Below, in pieces: positions 1 through 9,470 of a stretch of DNA of 64,000 bases. Source of the stretch: Nocardioides pinisoli. Lineage in GTDB: Bacteria > Actinomycetota > Actinomycetes > Propionibacteriales > Nocardioidaceae. How positions within the stretch are numbered: position 1 is the first letter of the stretch; the number at the start of each line of letters is the position of its first letter. The DNA is taken from contig NZ_JANARS010000006.1 of assembly GCF_024199985.1 (NCBI RefSeq), positions 1-64,000 on the forward strand, read 5' to 3'. Made by a program: the position numbers and the translations under genes. The notes under the pieces were generated by a model that made no database searches, was not told the origin of the DNA, and saw only the letters and a list, made by a program, of their open reading frames with translations.

Positions 1-357
1 GCAGCGATAGCGGCTGAGGACCTTGTGCACGGTCGAGGGGTGCAGGCCGAGGTGGTACCCGATCCGGGCGGGGCCCCAGCGGCGGGTGATGCGGAGCCCG
101 ACGATGCGGCGTTCTGTGCGGCGCTCCAGCCGGGTCGGGCTGCGGCGCGGACGCGAGGACCGATCGAGCATGTCGCCTGCGACGGGGACGCGGCCGGTGG
201 CCAGAACCTGCCGGTAGCGACGCACCCACCGTCCGACGGTCGAGGTGCCGACCGAGAACCGCTCCGCGGCACGGGCGTAGGGGAAGTCGCCTTCCACGAC
301 GAGCTGGGCCAGGCGTAGGCGACCTGCCGGGGTCAAGGTGGCGTTAGCGTGGGACAT
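1..357 (-). CDS. IS481-family transposase, N-terminal part
   Basis: The frame is open from ATG at 357 to the window edge, 119 codons. It starts MSHANATLTPAGRLRLAQLV and then shows a helix-turn-helix typical of IS481 transposases (FSVGTSTVRRWVRRYR, about residues 40-55). A second HTH-like stretch (RITRRWGPARIGYHLGLHPS) follows near residues 92-111. The DDE catalytic domain lies outside the window, so intactness is unknown. Confidence 0.85.
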   Translation of the reverse strand, partial: MSHANATLTPAGRLRLAQLVVEGDFPYARAAERFSVGTSTVGRWVRRYRQVLATGRVPVAGDMLDRSSRPRRSPTRLERRTERRIVGLRITRRWGPARIGYHLGLHPSTVHKVLSRYRC

Positions 358-465
358 GAAGGCCTCCGTTGGTGAGACGTGGTTGCGTGGTAGCTCCACA
401 CCTCACCCGGAGGTCTTCGTCATCGTCCACCCGACCCGCCGTGCTCAACGTCCGTGGTCAGAACA
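1..465 (-). mobile_element. IS481-like insertion sequence, 5' part
   Basis: Only the transposase start and the adjacent terminus are in the window; the element continues to the left. The outer end is taken at about 465, where the minus strand begins TGTTCTGACCACGG, a plausible IS481-type terminal repeat. Its partner repeat lies outside the window, so the exact boundary and target duplication cannot be confirmed. The end abuts the -10 hexamer of the next gene. Confidence 0.7.
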
Positions 466-467
466 CC

Positions 468-479
468 TAGGGTGCGCCC
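468..479 (+). promoter_or_regulatory. leaderless -10 element beside IS end
   Basis: TAGGGT (468-473) is followed by six bases and then ATG at 480, matching the leaderless pattern seen at many genes here. The IS terminus ends about two bases upstream, so the native -35 region has been replaced by IS sequence. Confidence 0.5.
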
Positions 480-1469
480 ATGACCACCGCACGCACCGTC
501 CCCGTCACCACCGAGATGGACGGTGACGAGCTGGACGCGATGGACGCCTGGCACCTCGCGCGCCAGCACGGCCTGCGGACCATCGCGGTCGAGTCGTTCG
601 TGCGGTTCCGCTACGGCGACGGGTTCACCAACTCGCGTGCGCTCGCCCTGCAGGCGTGCCTCGCCGTCGTCCCCTTCCTGCTGGCCCTGACCGGCCTCGC
701 CTCCGACATCGACGAGGAGCGTCCGGCCGCCGTCGTCGCCCACGTCGTCGACTCCCTCTCCCCCGGCTCGGGCGACGGCGACGCCCTCGCGTCGGCGGTC
801 GACGGGTCGGACGCCTCCGAGCGCGCCGGGGAGATCGCGCTGGTCCTCGGCCTGGGCTTCGCGCTCGTCTCGATGACCACGGCGATGGCGCAGGTCGAGC
901 GCGGCGCCAACCGCATCTACGGCATCCGACGCGACCGCAAGGCGCTGCACAAGTACGGCCGGGCGGCGGTGCTGACGGCCGTGCTCGCCGGTCCTGTGGG
1001 CATCGGGTTCGTGATGATCGTCGGGGGCGGCGCCCTCGGCGAGGCGATGGCGGACAACTACGGCTGGTCCGACACCTCGGTCGACTGGTGGAACGGCCTG
1101 CGATGGCCGATCGGCATCGCGCTGCTCGTCTTCGCGATCGCCGTGCTGCTCGACCACGCGCCGCGACGGCGCCAGCCGGCGCTGTCCTGGCTCGCCCTCG
1201 GGTCGGGCATCGCGGTCGTGCTCAACGCGATGGCCACGGCCGGGCTGGCGGCCTACGTCTCGTTCAGCGGCTCGTTCGGCAGCGTGTACGGCCCGCTCGC
1301 CGGCATCTTCGCCCTGCTGCTGTGGGCGTTGCTGTCCTCGGTCGCCTTCTTCTACGGCACCGCGGTGTGCGCGCAGCTCGAGGCGCTGCGCGCCGGCGAG
1401 GTCGCCCCGGCGCTCGACGACCCGGGGCGCCCGCACGCGCGCACCGTGGGCGACCAGGTCACGGGCTGA
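480..1469 (+). CDS. YihY/BrkB-family inner membrane protein
   Basis: This 329-residue protein belongs to the YihY/virulence factor BrkB family of polytopic membrane proteins, whose biochemical role is not settled. Hydrophobic segments lie near residues 57-75, 118-135, 160-185, 210-230, 240-262 and 270-300, after a soluble N-terminus. The start ATG sits six bases after a TAGGGT hexamer. The gene overlaps the convergent HAD gene by 11 bases. An IS end directly upstream may have altered its expression. A second, divergent family member is at 50631-51680. Confidence 0.85.
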   Translation: MTTARTVPVTTEMDGDELDAMDAWHLARQHGLRTIAVESFVRFRYGDGFTNSRALALQACLAVVPFLLALTGLASDIDEERPAAVVAHVVDSLSPGSGDGDALASAVDGSDASERAGEIALVLGLGFALVSMTTAMAQVERGANRIYGIRRDRKALHKYGRAAVLTAVLAGPVGIGFVMIVGGGALGEAMADNYGWSDTSVDWWNGLRWPIGIALLVFAIAVLLDHAPRRRQPALSWLALGSGIAVVLNAMATAGLAAYVSFSGSFGSVYGPLAGIFALLLWALLSSVAFFYGTAVCAQLEALRAGEVAPALDDPGRPHARTVGDQVTG

Positions 1470-2116
1470 CCGACGGCACGACGGCCAGCAGCGGACGGAG
1501 GTCGTCGTGCACTTCGACCGCGCCGGCCGCGCTGAGCTGCGCGTGCTCGTGCGTCGTCCGGATGCCGTGCACGCGACGTACGCCGGCGCCGAGGGCCGCG
1601 CGCACGCCTGCGGGTGAGTCCTCGGCGGCGACCGCGTGCTCCGGGTCGACGTCGAGCCGCTCGCAGGCGAGGGCGTAGCCGGCCGGGTGCGGCTTTCCGT
1701 CGACGACGTCGCGAGCGGTGACGACGAGGTCGACCGCGTCGAGCGGCAGGGACAGCGCCGCGAGCGACCGCTCGACCCAGGCGGGTCCGGCCGAGGTGAC
1801 GATCGCGAGGGGTGTGTCCGCCGCGCGGGCGGCGACCAGCAGGTCGCGCGCGCCCGGCACCGGAGCGGGCGGCTCGTCGGGCACGAAGGCGACGACCTCG
1901 CGCGCCATGTGGTCCGGGTCGAGCCCCGACCAGGGACCGGGCTCGGTCGCGAAGACGTCCTCGGCGCGGCGGCCCGTGAAGATCGCGAGGTCGGGGAGCT
2001 CCCAGCCGCGGTGGGCGAAACCAGGCGACGTACGACGCGCGGTGGAGCGGCTCGGAGTCGACGAGGGTGCCGTCGAGGTCGAGCAGGAAGGCCGAGACCG
2101 GCGCGCGGCCGCTCAC
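1459..2116 (-). pseudogene. HAD-superfamily hydrolase, frameshifted
   Basis: The gene starts at GTG 2116, overlapping the IIA stop by four bases, and opens with HAD motif I (FLLDLDGTLVDSEPLH). The frame then runs off at TGGTTTCGCC (plus-strand 2014-2023). Reading one T fewer gives FAHRGWELPDLAIFTGRRAE and joins the frame carrying motif II (LAIVTSAGP), the lysine motif (DGKPHPAGY) and motif III (AAEDSPAGVRAAL), which ends at 1459. Restored, it is a complete beta-phosphoglucomutase/sugar-phosphatase-like HAD of about 218 residues. Position in the GlcNAc operon suggests a sugar-phosphate phosphatase. A sequencing error is as likely as a real mutation. Confidence 0.75.
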
Positions 2117-2583
2117 GGGGTCCTGAAGAGCAGGTCGCCGGCGGCGACGGCCGCACCGATCGCGTCGCTGGTCACCGAGCCCTTCTCGCCGTCCATCAGC
2201 ACCACCGGCACGACTGGCGAGACGTCCTGACCGCCGGCGGTGGCCGGCAGCGCGGACGGGTCCCACGTGATCATCGGGTCGCCCGCGGCGACGTCGCTGC
2301 CCTGGGTGGCAAGGACGTCGAAGCCCTCCCCCTCCAGCCGCACGGTGTTGATGCCGAGGTGCACGAGCACGCCGACGCCGTCGCCGAGGACGACGAAGGC
2401 GTGCGGGAGGAGCTTGAGGACCGTGCCCGCGATCGGCGAGACCACGGTGGTGCGGCCGCCGGACGGGTCGGCGAGCGGCTCGATGGCGACGCCCGGGCCG
2501 ACCATCTCCTCGGCGAAGACGGGGTCCGGCACGTCCGTCATCGCGACGACCCGGCCCGGGCAGGGCGACAGCACGTCCGTCAC
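2113..2583 (-). CDS. PTS glucose-type IIA component
   Basis: This is a 156-residue Crr-like IIA domain encoded as its own protein. Two histidines 15 residues apart, H61 (LPHAFVV) and H75 (VHLGINTV), match the pair in IIA-Glc, where the second is phosphorylated by HPr. The GEGFDVL motif follows. The start is GTG 2583, overlapping the IIB stop by three bases, so translation is probably coupled. It should pass phosphate to the adjacent IIB and then to the divergent IIC. EI and HPr are not in the window. Confidence 0.9.
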   Translation of the reverse strand: MTDVLSPCPGRVVAMTDVPDPVFAEEMVGPGVAIEPLADPSGGRTTVVSPIAGTVLKLLPHAFVVLGDGVGVLVHLGINTVRLEGEGFDVLATQGSDVAAGDPMITWDPSALPATAGGQDVSPVVPVVLMDGEKGSVTSDAIGAAVAAGDLLFRTP

Positions 2584-2813
2584 ATCAGGTCCTCGATGTC
2601 GTCGGCCAGGTTGTCCGCCTCGGGTCCGACGACGACCTGGACGACCGCGCCGCTCGCCATCACGCCGTGGGCGCCGGCTGCCTTGAGGGCGGCCTGGTCG
2701 ACCAGCGAGCCGTCCTTGACCTCGGTGCGGAGCCGGGTGATGCAGGCCTCGATCTCGACGACGTTGTCGGCGCCGCCGAGCCCGGCGAGGATCTGCTCTG
2801 CCTTGGTGCTCAT
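2580..2813 (-). CDS. PTS glucose/GlcNAc-type IIB component
   Basis: This is a 77-residue stand-alone IIB domain. The phosphorylated cysteine is C24 in ACITRLR, the signature of glucose-family IIB domains. The length fits a single IIB without fusion. It overlaps the SIS gene by four bases upstream and the IIA gene downstream, so SIS, IIB, IIA and HAD form one tightly packed leftward operon. IIB accepts phosphate from IIA and phosphorylates the sugar carried by IIC (4742-5995). Confidence 0.92.
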   Translation of the reverse strand: MSTKAEQILAGLGGADNVVEIEACITRLRTEVKDGSLVDQAALKAAGAHGVMASGAVVQVVVGPEADNLADDIEDLM

Positions 2814-3880
2814 CGATGGTTCCTTTCGGTCTGGGTGACCTTGTCGAGTCCACGGGGGTTGTCGGGATCGAGGCCGAGGCGTCGCGCCATCTGCTCGATC
2901 ATCCTCTGCGCCGGGACGATCGACGCGAGGGGCTCGACCACCTCCGGGAGGTCCGGGCCGGCGAGGTGCAGGTCGCAGCCGCGGGCGAAGTCGCGCGTGC
3001 CCCCGATGCCGAGGACGTGGGCGCCGCGCTCCTGCAGGTCGCGCACGAGGTCGGCCATCGGCTCGGCCAGCGGTCCGCTCGCGGACGCGACGAGGACGGC
3101 GAGCAGACCCTCGCTGACGACGGAGATCGGGCCGTGCCGCAGGTCGGCGTAGGAGTAGCCGCGCACCGGGCGCAGGCAGGTCTCCTCCATCTTCAGCGCC
3201 GTCTCAAGCGCCGTGCCGAGCAGGAGCCCGCGACCCGACACGACCACCCGACCGGCGCTCGCGAGCGCCTCGGCCGCGGCGGAGACGTCGGCACCGAGCA
3301 GCCCCTCCACCTCGTCGGGCACCCGCGCGAGCTCGGCGGCGAGTGACGGTCCGGTGCCGAGCGCGTCGGCGAGGACGGCGAGCGCCACCAGCTGCGTGAG
3401 GTACGTCTTGGTCGCGGGCACGGCGACCTCCGGCCCGGCCTGCGTCACCAGCGCCACCTCGGCGGCGTCGACGAGCGGCGAGCCTGCGACGTTGCTGATC
3501 GCGACCGTCGTGGCGCCGCACGAGGCGGCCCATGCCTGCGTCTCGACGATCTCGGCCGTGGCACCCGACTGCGACACCGAGACCACCAGCGCGTCGGACA
3601 GGTCGAGGCGCGCGCGGTAGTGCGTCGCGACGCTGGGAGCGGCCAGCGCGGCGGGGACGCCGGAGGAGACCTCCAGCAGGTAGCGGCCGTAGGTCGCGGC
3701 GTTGTCGCTGGAGCCGCGCGCGACGAGCAGCACGCGGCGACGACCGGCGAAAGCCGCGCGCAGCCGCTCCTGCTCGGGCAGCAGGTGCTCGAGCGTGCGA
3801 CGCACCGCATCGGGCTGCTCGGCGATCTCGGAGGCCATGCGGGTGCTGCCGGCGATCGCCGTGCTCGTGCTGGTGCTCAT
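2810..3880 (-). CDS. double-SIS sugar isomerase/deaminase, GlmS C-terminal-like
   Basis: This 356-residue protein resembles the isomerase half of glucosamine-6-phosphate synthase without the glutaminase domain. The first SIS domain has LLVARGSSDNAATYGRYLL and SVSQSGATAEIVE, and the linker has PATKTYLTQL. The second SIS domain carries VVVSGRGLLLGTALETALK and LRHGPISVV. Such proteins next to nagA and a GlcNAc PTS are thought to act as alternative glucosamine-6-phosphate deaminases; no NagB is seen here. It is the first gene of the leftward operon, 43 bases from the putative GntR operator. Function is inferred from context. Confidence 0.85.
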   Translation of the reverse strand: MSTSTSTAIAGSTRMASEIAEQPDAVRRTLEHLLPEQERLRAAFAGRRRVLLVARGSSDNAATYGRYLLEVSSGVPAALAAPSVATHYRARLDLSDALVVSVSQSGATAEIVETQAWAASCGATTVAISNVAGSPLVDAAEVALVTQAGPEVAVPATKTYLTQLVALAVLADALGTGPSLAAELARVPDEVEGLLGADVSAAAEALASAGRVVVSGRGLLLGTALETALKMEETCLRPVRGYSYADLRHGPISVVSEGLLAVLVASASGPLAEPMADLVRDLQERGAHVLGIGGTRDFARGCDLHLAGPDLPEVVEPLASIVPAQRMIEQMARRLGLDPDNPRGLDKVTQTERNHR

Positions 3881-3922
3881 GGTGGTCCTTGACAGATTCG
3901 GCTCGCGGTGGCCATGCTCCCA

Positions 3923-3946
3923 ACTGGTACGTACCAGACCGTACCA
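3923..3946. promoter_or_regulatory. putative GntR/DasR-like operator
   Basis: A perfect 14-bp palindrome CTGGTACGTACCAG (3924-3937) sits in the 94-bp gap between the divergent SIS and gntR genes, with a further GTACCA half-site at 3941-3946. The layout ACTGGT-N4-ACCA resembles the DasR responsive element ACTGGTCTAGACCACT. It is the obvious site for the adjacent HutC-type GntR regulator to control both operons. Confidence 0.7.
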
Positions 3947-3974
3947 ATGGATCCACCGGGAGTCGAGAGGTCAG

Positions 3975-4741
3975 ATGAGCCGCAGGATCGACGACGGCCC
4001 GCGGCCCAAGCACGCGCAGCTGAGCGACGCGCTGGCCGAGCTCGCGACCCGCGAGCTCGACCCCGACACCGCCATCCCGTCGGAGCGCGAGCTGATGGCG
4101 ACGTACGACGTCTCGCGCGCCACCGTCCGCAAGGCGATCGACGGGCTCGTCGCCAGTGGCCTGCTGCACCGCATCCAGGGCAAGGGCACCTTCGTCGCCC
4201 GCCCGCGCGTGGAGAGCCGGCTGCACCTCGCGTCGTTCACCGAGGACATGCGCCGGCGCGGGCTGACCCCCTCGACGCGGCTGATGCGTGTGGACGAGGA
4301 GCGCCCACCGGCGGAGATCGCGCGCACGCTCCGCCTCGGCGCACGCGGCACGGCGTGGCGCATCGACCGCGTACGCCTGGCGGACGGCCAGCCGATGGCG
4401 ATCGAGCAGGGCTGGTACCCCCGCGCCCTCCTGCCCGACCTCGACACCGAGGACCTCACCGGCTCGCTCTACACCCTGTTCGCCGGGCGCTACGACCTCG
4501 TCATCGACGGCGCGGAGCAGACCCTGTGGGGCGAGGCCGCCGAGGGCGCGACCGCACGCCGCCTCGAGGCCCCCGTCCACACGCCCCTCCTCGTCTTCCG
4601 CCGCTTGTCCAGCGCGGCCGGCCGACCGGTCGAGCACGTCGTCTCGCGCTACCGCGGCGACCGCTACCAGGTCCACATGAGCCTCGGCGCCGCATCGGGC
4701 GACGCCGGGAGAACCAGCACCGCCAGAAGGGAACGATCCTG

Positions 4742-4742
<1 letters not shown>
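3975..4742 (+). CDS. GntR/HutC-family transcriptional regulator (NagR/DasR-like)
   Basis: This 255-residue regulator has an N-terminal winged helix (PSERELMATYDVSRATVRKA, then GLLHRIQGKGTF, about residues 35-80). A C-terminal UTRA domain (about 90-240) normally senses sugar phosphates in the HutC subfamily. The ATG at 3975 is preferred because longer upstream extensions run through the intergenic operator. Its stop overlaps the IIC start (ATGA). By family and context it probably represses the divergent GlcNAc operons until glucosamine-6-P or GlcNAc-6-P binds. Confidence 0.9.
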
Positions 4743-5995
<1,253 letters not shown>

Positions 5996-5996
5996 C

Positions 5997-7127
5997 GTGA
6001 TCCTGACGGCAGCACAGGTGGTCACCCCGGCGCGCATCCTGGCGCCGGGGTGGCTGCTCCTCGACGGCGACCTCATCGCCGGTGTCGGCGAGGGACCGCC
6101 GCCCCGACCGGCCGACGTCGACCTGGGCCCCGTCACGGTGACCCCCGGCTTCGTCGACCTGCACGTGCACGGCGGCGGCGGGGCGTCGTTCGACGTGGGT
6201 ACGGCGGACGCTGCCGCCGTCGCGGCGTCCACCCACCTCGCCCACGGCACCACCTCGATGGCCGCCAGCCTGGTCACCGACACCTCCGACCGGATGGCCG
6301 CCGCCGTCCGCGAGCTGGCGCCGCTGGTCGAGGACGGCCGGCTGGCCGGGATCCACCTCGAGGGTCCGTGGCTCAGCCCACGGCGCTCCGGCGCCCACCG
6401 GCCGGGCTCGCTGTCGGACCCCGGACCGGCGGCGATCGACGGCCTGCTGTCGGCCGGCGACGGCGCGATCCGCATGGTCACCCTCGCCCCCGAGCTGCCC
6501 GGCGGGCTCGACGCCGTACGACGACTCGCCGCGGCCGGCGTGCTCGTCGCGATCGGCCACACCGACGCGACGTACGACGAGGCGCGCGCCGCGATCGACG
6601 CGGGTGCCCGCCTCGGCACCCACCTCTTCAACGCCATGCGTCCCCTGCACCACCGCGACCCCGGGGCCGTGGGGGCGCTGCTCGACGCGCCCGTCGACGT
6701 CGAGCTGGTCGCCGACGGGGTGCACCTGCACCCCGTCGTCCTCCGCACGGTCTTCGCGACCAAGCCGGGCCGCTGCATCCTGGTCACCGACGCGATGGCG
6801 GCGGCCGGCGCACCCGACGGCGACTACCGGCTCGGCCCGATGGCGATCGAGGTGCGCGAGGGCGTCGCCCGCCTCGCCTCACCGGGCGGTGACGGCGCCA
6901 TCGCGGGCTCCACGCTGACGATGGACGCGGCGGTGCGCTTCTGCGTGGGCACCGCCGGCCTCCCGCTGCTCGACGTCGTGCACGCCGCCAGCACCGCCCC
7001 CGCCCGCGCGTGGGGCCTCGACGACGTCGGCGCGGTCGAGCCCGGACGCCGGGCCGACCTGGTCGTGCTCGACGAGCGGCTGCACGTCGTCCGCGTGATG
7101 CGCGCCGGCGTCTGGCACGACTGGTGA
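5997..7127 (+). CDS. nagA: N-acetylglucosamine-6-phosphate deacetylase
   Basis: NagA removes acetate from GlcNAc-6-P to give glucosamine-6-P. The 376-residue protein has amidohydrolase metal and substrate motifs in order: PGFVDLHVHGGGG, GIHLEGPWLSP, AIGHTDATYDE, GTHLFNAM, VADGVHLHP and the catalytic aspartate region LVTDAMAAAG. The start is GTG 5997, one base after the IIC stop, so it is the last gene of the rightward operon. A stem-loop at 7138-7167 ends the transcript. Confidence 0.95.
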   Translation: MILTAAQVVTPARILAPGWLLLDGDLIAGVGEGPPPRPADVDLGPVTVTPGFVDLHVHGGGGASFDVGTADAAAVAASTHLAHGTTSMAASLVTDTSDRMAAAVRELAPLVEDGRLAGIHLEGPWLSPRRSGAHRPGSLSDPGPAAIDGLLSAGDGAIRMVTLAPELPGGLDAVRRLAAAGVLVAIGHTDATYDEARAAIDAGARLGTHLFNAMRPLHHRDPGAVGALLDAPVDVELVADGVHLHPVVLRTVFATKPGRCILVTDAMAAAGAPDGDYRLGPMAIEVREGVARLASPGGDGAIAGSTLTMDAAVRFCVGTAGLPLLDVVHAASTAPARAWGLDDVGAVEPGRRADLVVLDERLHVVRVMRAGVWHDW

Positions 7128-7137
7128 GGGGTTGAGC

Positions 7138-7167
7138 AACGCCGCCGCAGCAACCTGCGACGGCGTT
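7138..7167. terminator. stem-loop terminator after nagA
   Basis: A 13-bp stem (AACGCCGCCGCAG with CTGCGACGGCGTT, one mismatch) encloses a CAAC loop, starting 11 bases after the nagA stop. No U-tract follows, so its strength is uncertain. It also lies at the 3' side of the leftward gene at 7197. Confidence 0.65.
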
Positions 7168-7196
7168 CCCCTGCATCTGGACGGGTTGGCTGCCTA

Positions 7197-7550
7197 TCAG
7201 TAGTCGCTGGGGCACCAGAAGTTCGACGATGCGTACGCCCGGCCGTTGACCACTGCGAAGGCGCGGTACTTGCCGGCGTAGGACGGGTGATTCGCCCAAC
7301 CAGTCCGGAAGGTGTTGACCGTGCCTACGAGTTCCAGCGCGCCTCGACACACCACGGTCGACGACCATGAGTTGTATCCGACTTCCTTCTGGAGGCAGAG
7401 CCGATCGCCCTGGCGAATCGTGCAGTCGTTGAAGCGTCCCTCTGCGGTGATCGTCCCCCACATGTATCGGGACACGTGCACGTTCGGTGCGCACGCTGCG
7501 TTGGCCGCAGGGATCGGAGCCAACACATTGACGAAGCCCGCCGCGAGCAA
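7197..7550 (-). CDS. small secreted cysteine-containing protein, 5' end uncertain
   Basis: The frame encodes a hydrophobic leader (AVFAGLLAAGFVNVLAP), a likely AANA cleavage site and a mature part of about 95 residues with five cysteines (ACAPN, NDCTIR, LCLQK, VVCRG, WCPSD). No known family is recognised. There is no ATG or GTG in a sensible place: TTG 7550 would cut off the basic end of the leader, while the open frame runs back into the permease gene without a start. Base composition is less GC-rich than the neighbours. It is either a real gene with an unusual start or a remnant whose 5' end was lost. Confidence 0.45.
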   Translation of the reverse strand: MLAAGFVNVLAPIPAANAACAPNVHVSRYMWGTITAEGRFNDCTIRQGDRLCLQKEVGYNSWSSTVVCRGALELVGTVNTFRTGWANHPSYAGKYRAFAVVNGRAYASSNFWCPSDY

Positions 7551-7597
7551 CCCCGCAAAAACTGCCCCTTGTCGAGGAAACCCGTTGGTCCAGTCCG

Positions 7598-8524
7598 TCA
7601 GCCCTTGGTCGACCCCAACGTCAGACCGGAGACGAACTGCTTCTGCAGCGCGAAGAACACCACCAGCACGGGCAGCGCCACGATGATCGATCCCGCCGCG
7701 ACCAGGTTCGTGTCGGTGAAGAACTGGCCCCGGAGGTTGTTGAGCGCCGAGGTCACGGGCAGCTTGTTGCCCTGCTGGATCAGCACCGTCGCCCAGAAGA
7801 ACTCGTTGTAGATCCACGTCACCTGCAGCGTGGCGAGGGCGGCGAGGGCGGGGCGTACGAGCGGCATGGTGAGCTGCCAGTACTGGCGCCACACGCTCGC
7901 GCCGTCGAGCTCGGCCGACTCGTAGATCTCGTAGGGCAGCGTCTTCATGTAGTTGCTGAGCACGAAGGTGCAGAAGCCCATCTGGAAGGCGGTGTTGACC
8001 AGGATCAACGCCCAGAAGCTGTTGAGCAGGGAGCCGGTGTCGCTCATGAAGAGCGGGAGCGGCACCTCGCGGAACATCCGGAAGACCGGGATGAGCAGCG
8101 CCTGCGGCGGCAGCAGGTTGGCGGCGAGGAACACGCCGAGCAGGGTGAGGTTGAACCGGTAGCTGAACCGGGCCAGCACGAAGGCGACCATCGAGGACAG
8201 CCACAGCGTGAGCAGCACCGCGGGGACGGTGATGAGGAGCGAGTTGCGCAGGTGGAGCCCGAAGTTGCCGCGAGACCACGCGTCCTCGTAGTTGGAGGTG
8301 GTCCACCCGCCGAAGGAGAGGTAGCCGTTGGCCTGGGTGTACTCGTACTCGCGGAAGGAGTTGATCAGCGCCCACAGGAGCGGGAAGAGCCACGCCAGCG
8401 CCAGCACGGCGACGATCACCGTTGCGATCGCACCGCGGCGCCGGCTCAGCACGCCGCCCTCCTGCCGCCGTGGCGGCACGGGGGCCGAGGCCGGCGGCGC
8501 GGCGGTCGGGGTCTGGGTGCTCAT
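7598..8524 (-). CDS. ABC sugar transporter permease, MalG type
   Basis: This 308-residue permease of a carbohydrate-uptake (CUT1) ABC importer starts with a proline-rich cytoplasmic tail and a first helix near residues 33-55. The EAA loop is recognisable at YESAELDGASVWRQYWQLTMPLVRP (in two parts, about residues 200-224), the contact point for the ATPase. It overlaps the MalF-type gene by four bases, giving the order binding protein, MalF, MalG. No ATPase gene follows. Confidence 0.92.
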   Translation of the reverse strand: MSTQTPTAAPPASAPVPPRRQEGGVLSRRRGAIATVIVAVLALAWLFPLLWALINSFREYEYTQANGYLSFGGWTTSNYEDAWSRGNFGLHLRNSLLITVPAVLLTLWLSSMVAFVLARFSYRFNLTLLGVFLAANLLPPQALLIPVFRMFREVPLPLFMSDTGSLLNSFWALILVNTAFQMGFCTFVLSNYMKTLPYEIYESAELDGASVWRQYWQLTMPLVRPALAALATLQVTWIYNEFFWATVLIQQGNKLPVTSALNNLRGQFFTDTNLVAAGSIIVALPVLVVFFALQKQFVSGLTLGSTKG

Positions 8525-9468
8525 CGGGTGCGCTCCTCACGGAAGACGTTGCGCAGGTAGATGGTGATGAAGACCGACGAGATGAGCATCATGATCACGG
8601 CCAGCGCCGAGCCGAAGCCGTAGCGCGTCGCCTCGCCGATGACGTTCTGGGCGACGAGGGCGCCGATGACCTCGAGCCCGTTGCGGCCCTTGTTGATGAC
8701 CCACACGATGTCGAACGCGCGCAGCGACTCGATGACCACGATGACGATCACGATCAGGTTGATCGGTCGCATCACCGGGAAGATCACGTTGAAGAAGGTC
8801 TTCACCTCACCGGCGCCGTCGACCGCCGCCGCCTCGCGGAGGCTGGCGTCGACGCCCTTCAGGCCGGCCAGGTAGATGAGCATGATGTAGCCGGTGTGCC
8901 GCCACGCCGTGGCGACGAGCACCGCCCACAGGTTGATGTCGGGGTCGCCGTACCAGTCGATCTGGGTGCCGAAGACGTCGTTGATGAGGCCCTGGTCGCG
9001 GGAGTAGAAGAGCTGCCAGATGAAGCCGATCAGTGCCATCGAGAGCACGACCGGCATGTAGAACGCCGTCTGGTAGAACCGGCTGCCGCGCATCTCCCGG
9101 TCCAGGACGACCGCGAGGAGCATCCCGAGCACCGTCGGGAAGAGGAAGAGGAACACCAGCCAGATCAGGTTGTGCTGGATCGCCGGCCAGAACGGCGGGT
9201 AGATCGTGGCGATGTCCTTGTAGTTCTGGAAGCCGACCCACTCGATGGTGTCGAGGTCGCCGAAGCCGTTCCACTTCCCGAAGGACAGGGCGAAGGACAG
9301 GGCGGCCGGCACCCACACCAGCAGCACGACCAGCACGAGCGGGATCGTGACCATCGTGATGACGACCCACCGGTCCCGTGTGGGCAGCTTCTTCTCGCGC
9401 CCCTGGGGTGGCGCCGCAGCACGCTGCTGCTGCGGCGCCTCCGCTCGGGTCTGCTCGATGTCGGTCAT
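8521..9468 (-). CDS. ABC sugar transporter permease, MalF type
   Basis: This 315-residue CUT1 permease starts at ATG 9468 (MTDIEQTRAE). A charged cytoplasmic tail precedes about six membrane helices. The EAA motif reads SLREAAAVDGAGEVKTFFNV (about residues 213-232). It begins three bases before the binding-protein stop, so the genes are translated together. With the MalG partner it forms the membrane channel. Galactosides are the likely substrate because of the GH42/GH36 neighbours. Confidence 0.92.
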   Translation of the reverse strand: MTDIEQTRAEAPQQQRAAAPPQGREKKLPTRDRWVVITMVTIPLVLVVLLVWVPAALSFALSFGKWNGFGDLDTIEWVGFQNYKDIATIYPPFWPAIQHNLIWLVFLFLFPTVLGMLLAVVLDREMRGSRFYQTAFYMPVVLSMALIGFIWQLFYSRDQGLINDVFGTQIDWYGDPDINLWAVLVATAWRHTGYIMLIYLAGLKGVDASLREAAAVDGAGEVKTFFNVIFPVMRPINLIVIVIVVIESLRAFDIVWVINKGRNGLEVIGALVAQNVIGEATRYGFGSALAVIMMLISSVFITIYLRNVFREERTR

Positions 9469-9470
9469 GG

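Noticed and set aside
2014-2023. Programmed frameshift in the HAD gene
   Set aside because: No slippery heptamer or downstream pseudoknot is evident; mutation or sequencing error is simpler.
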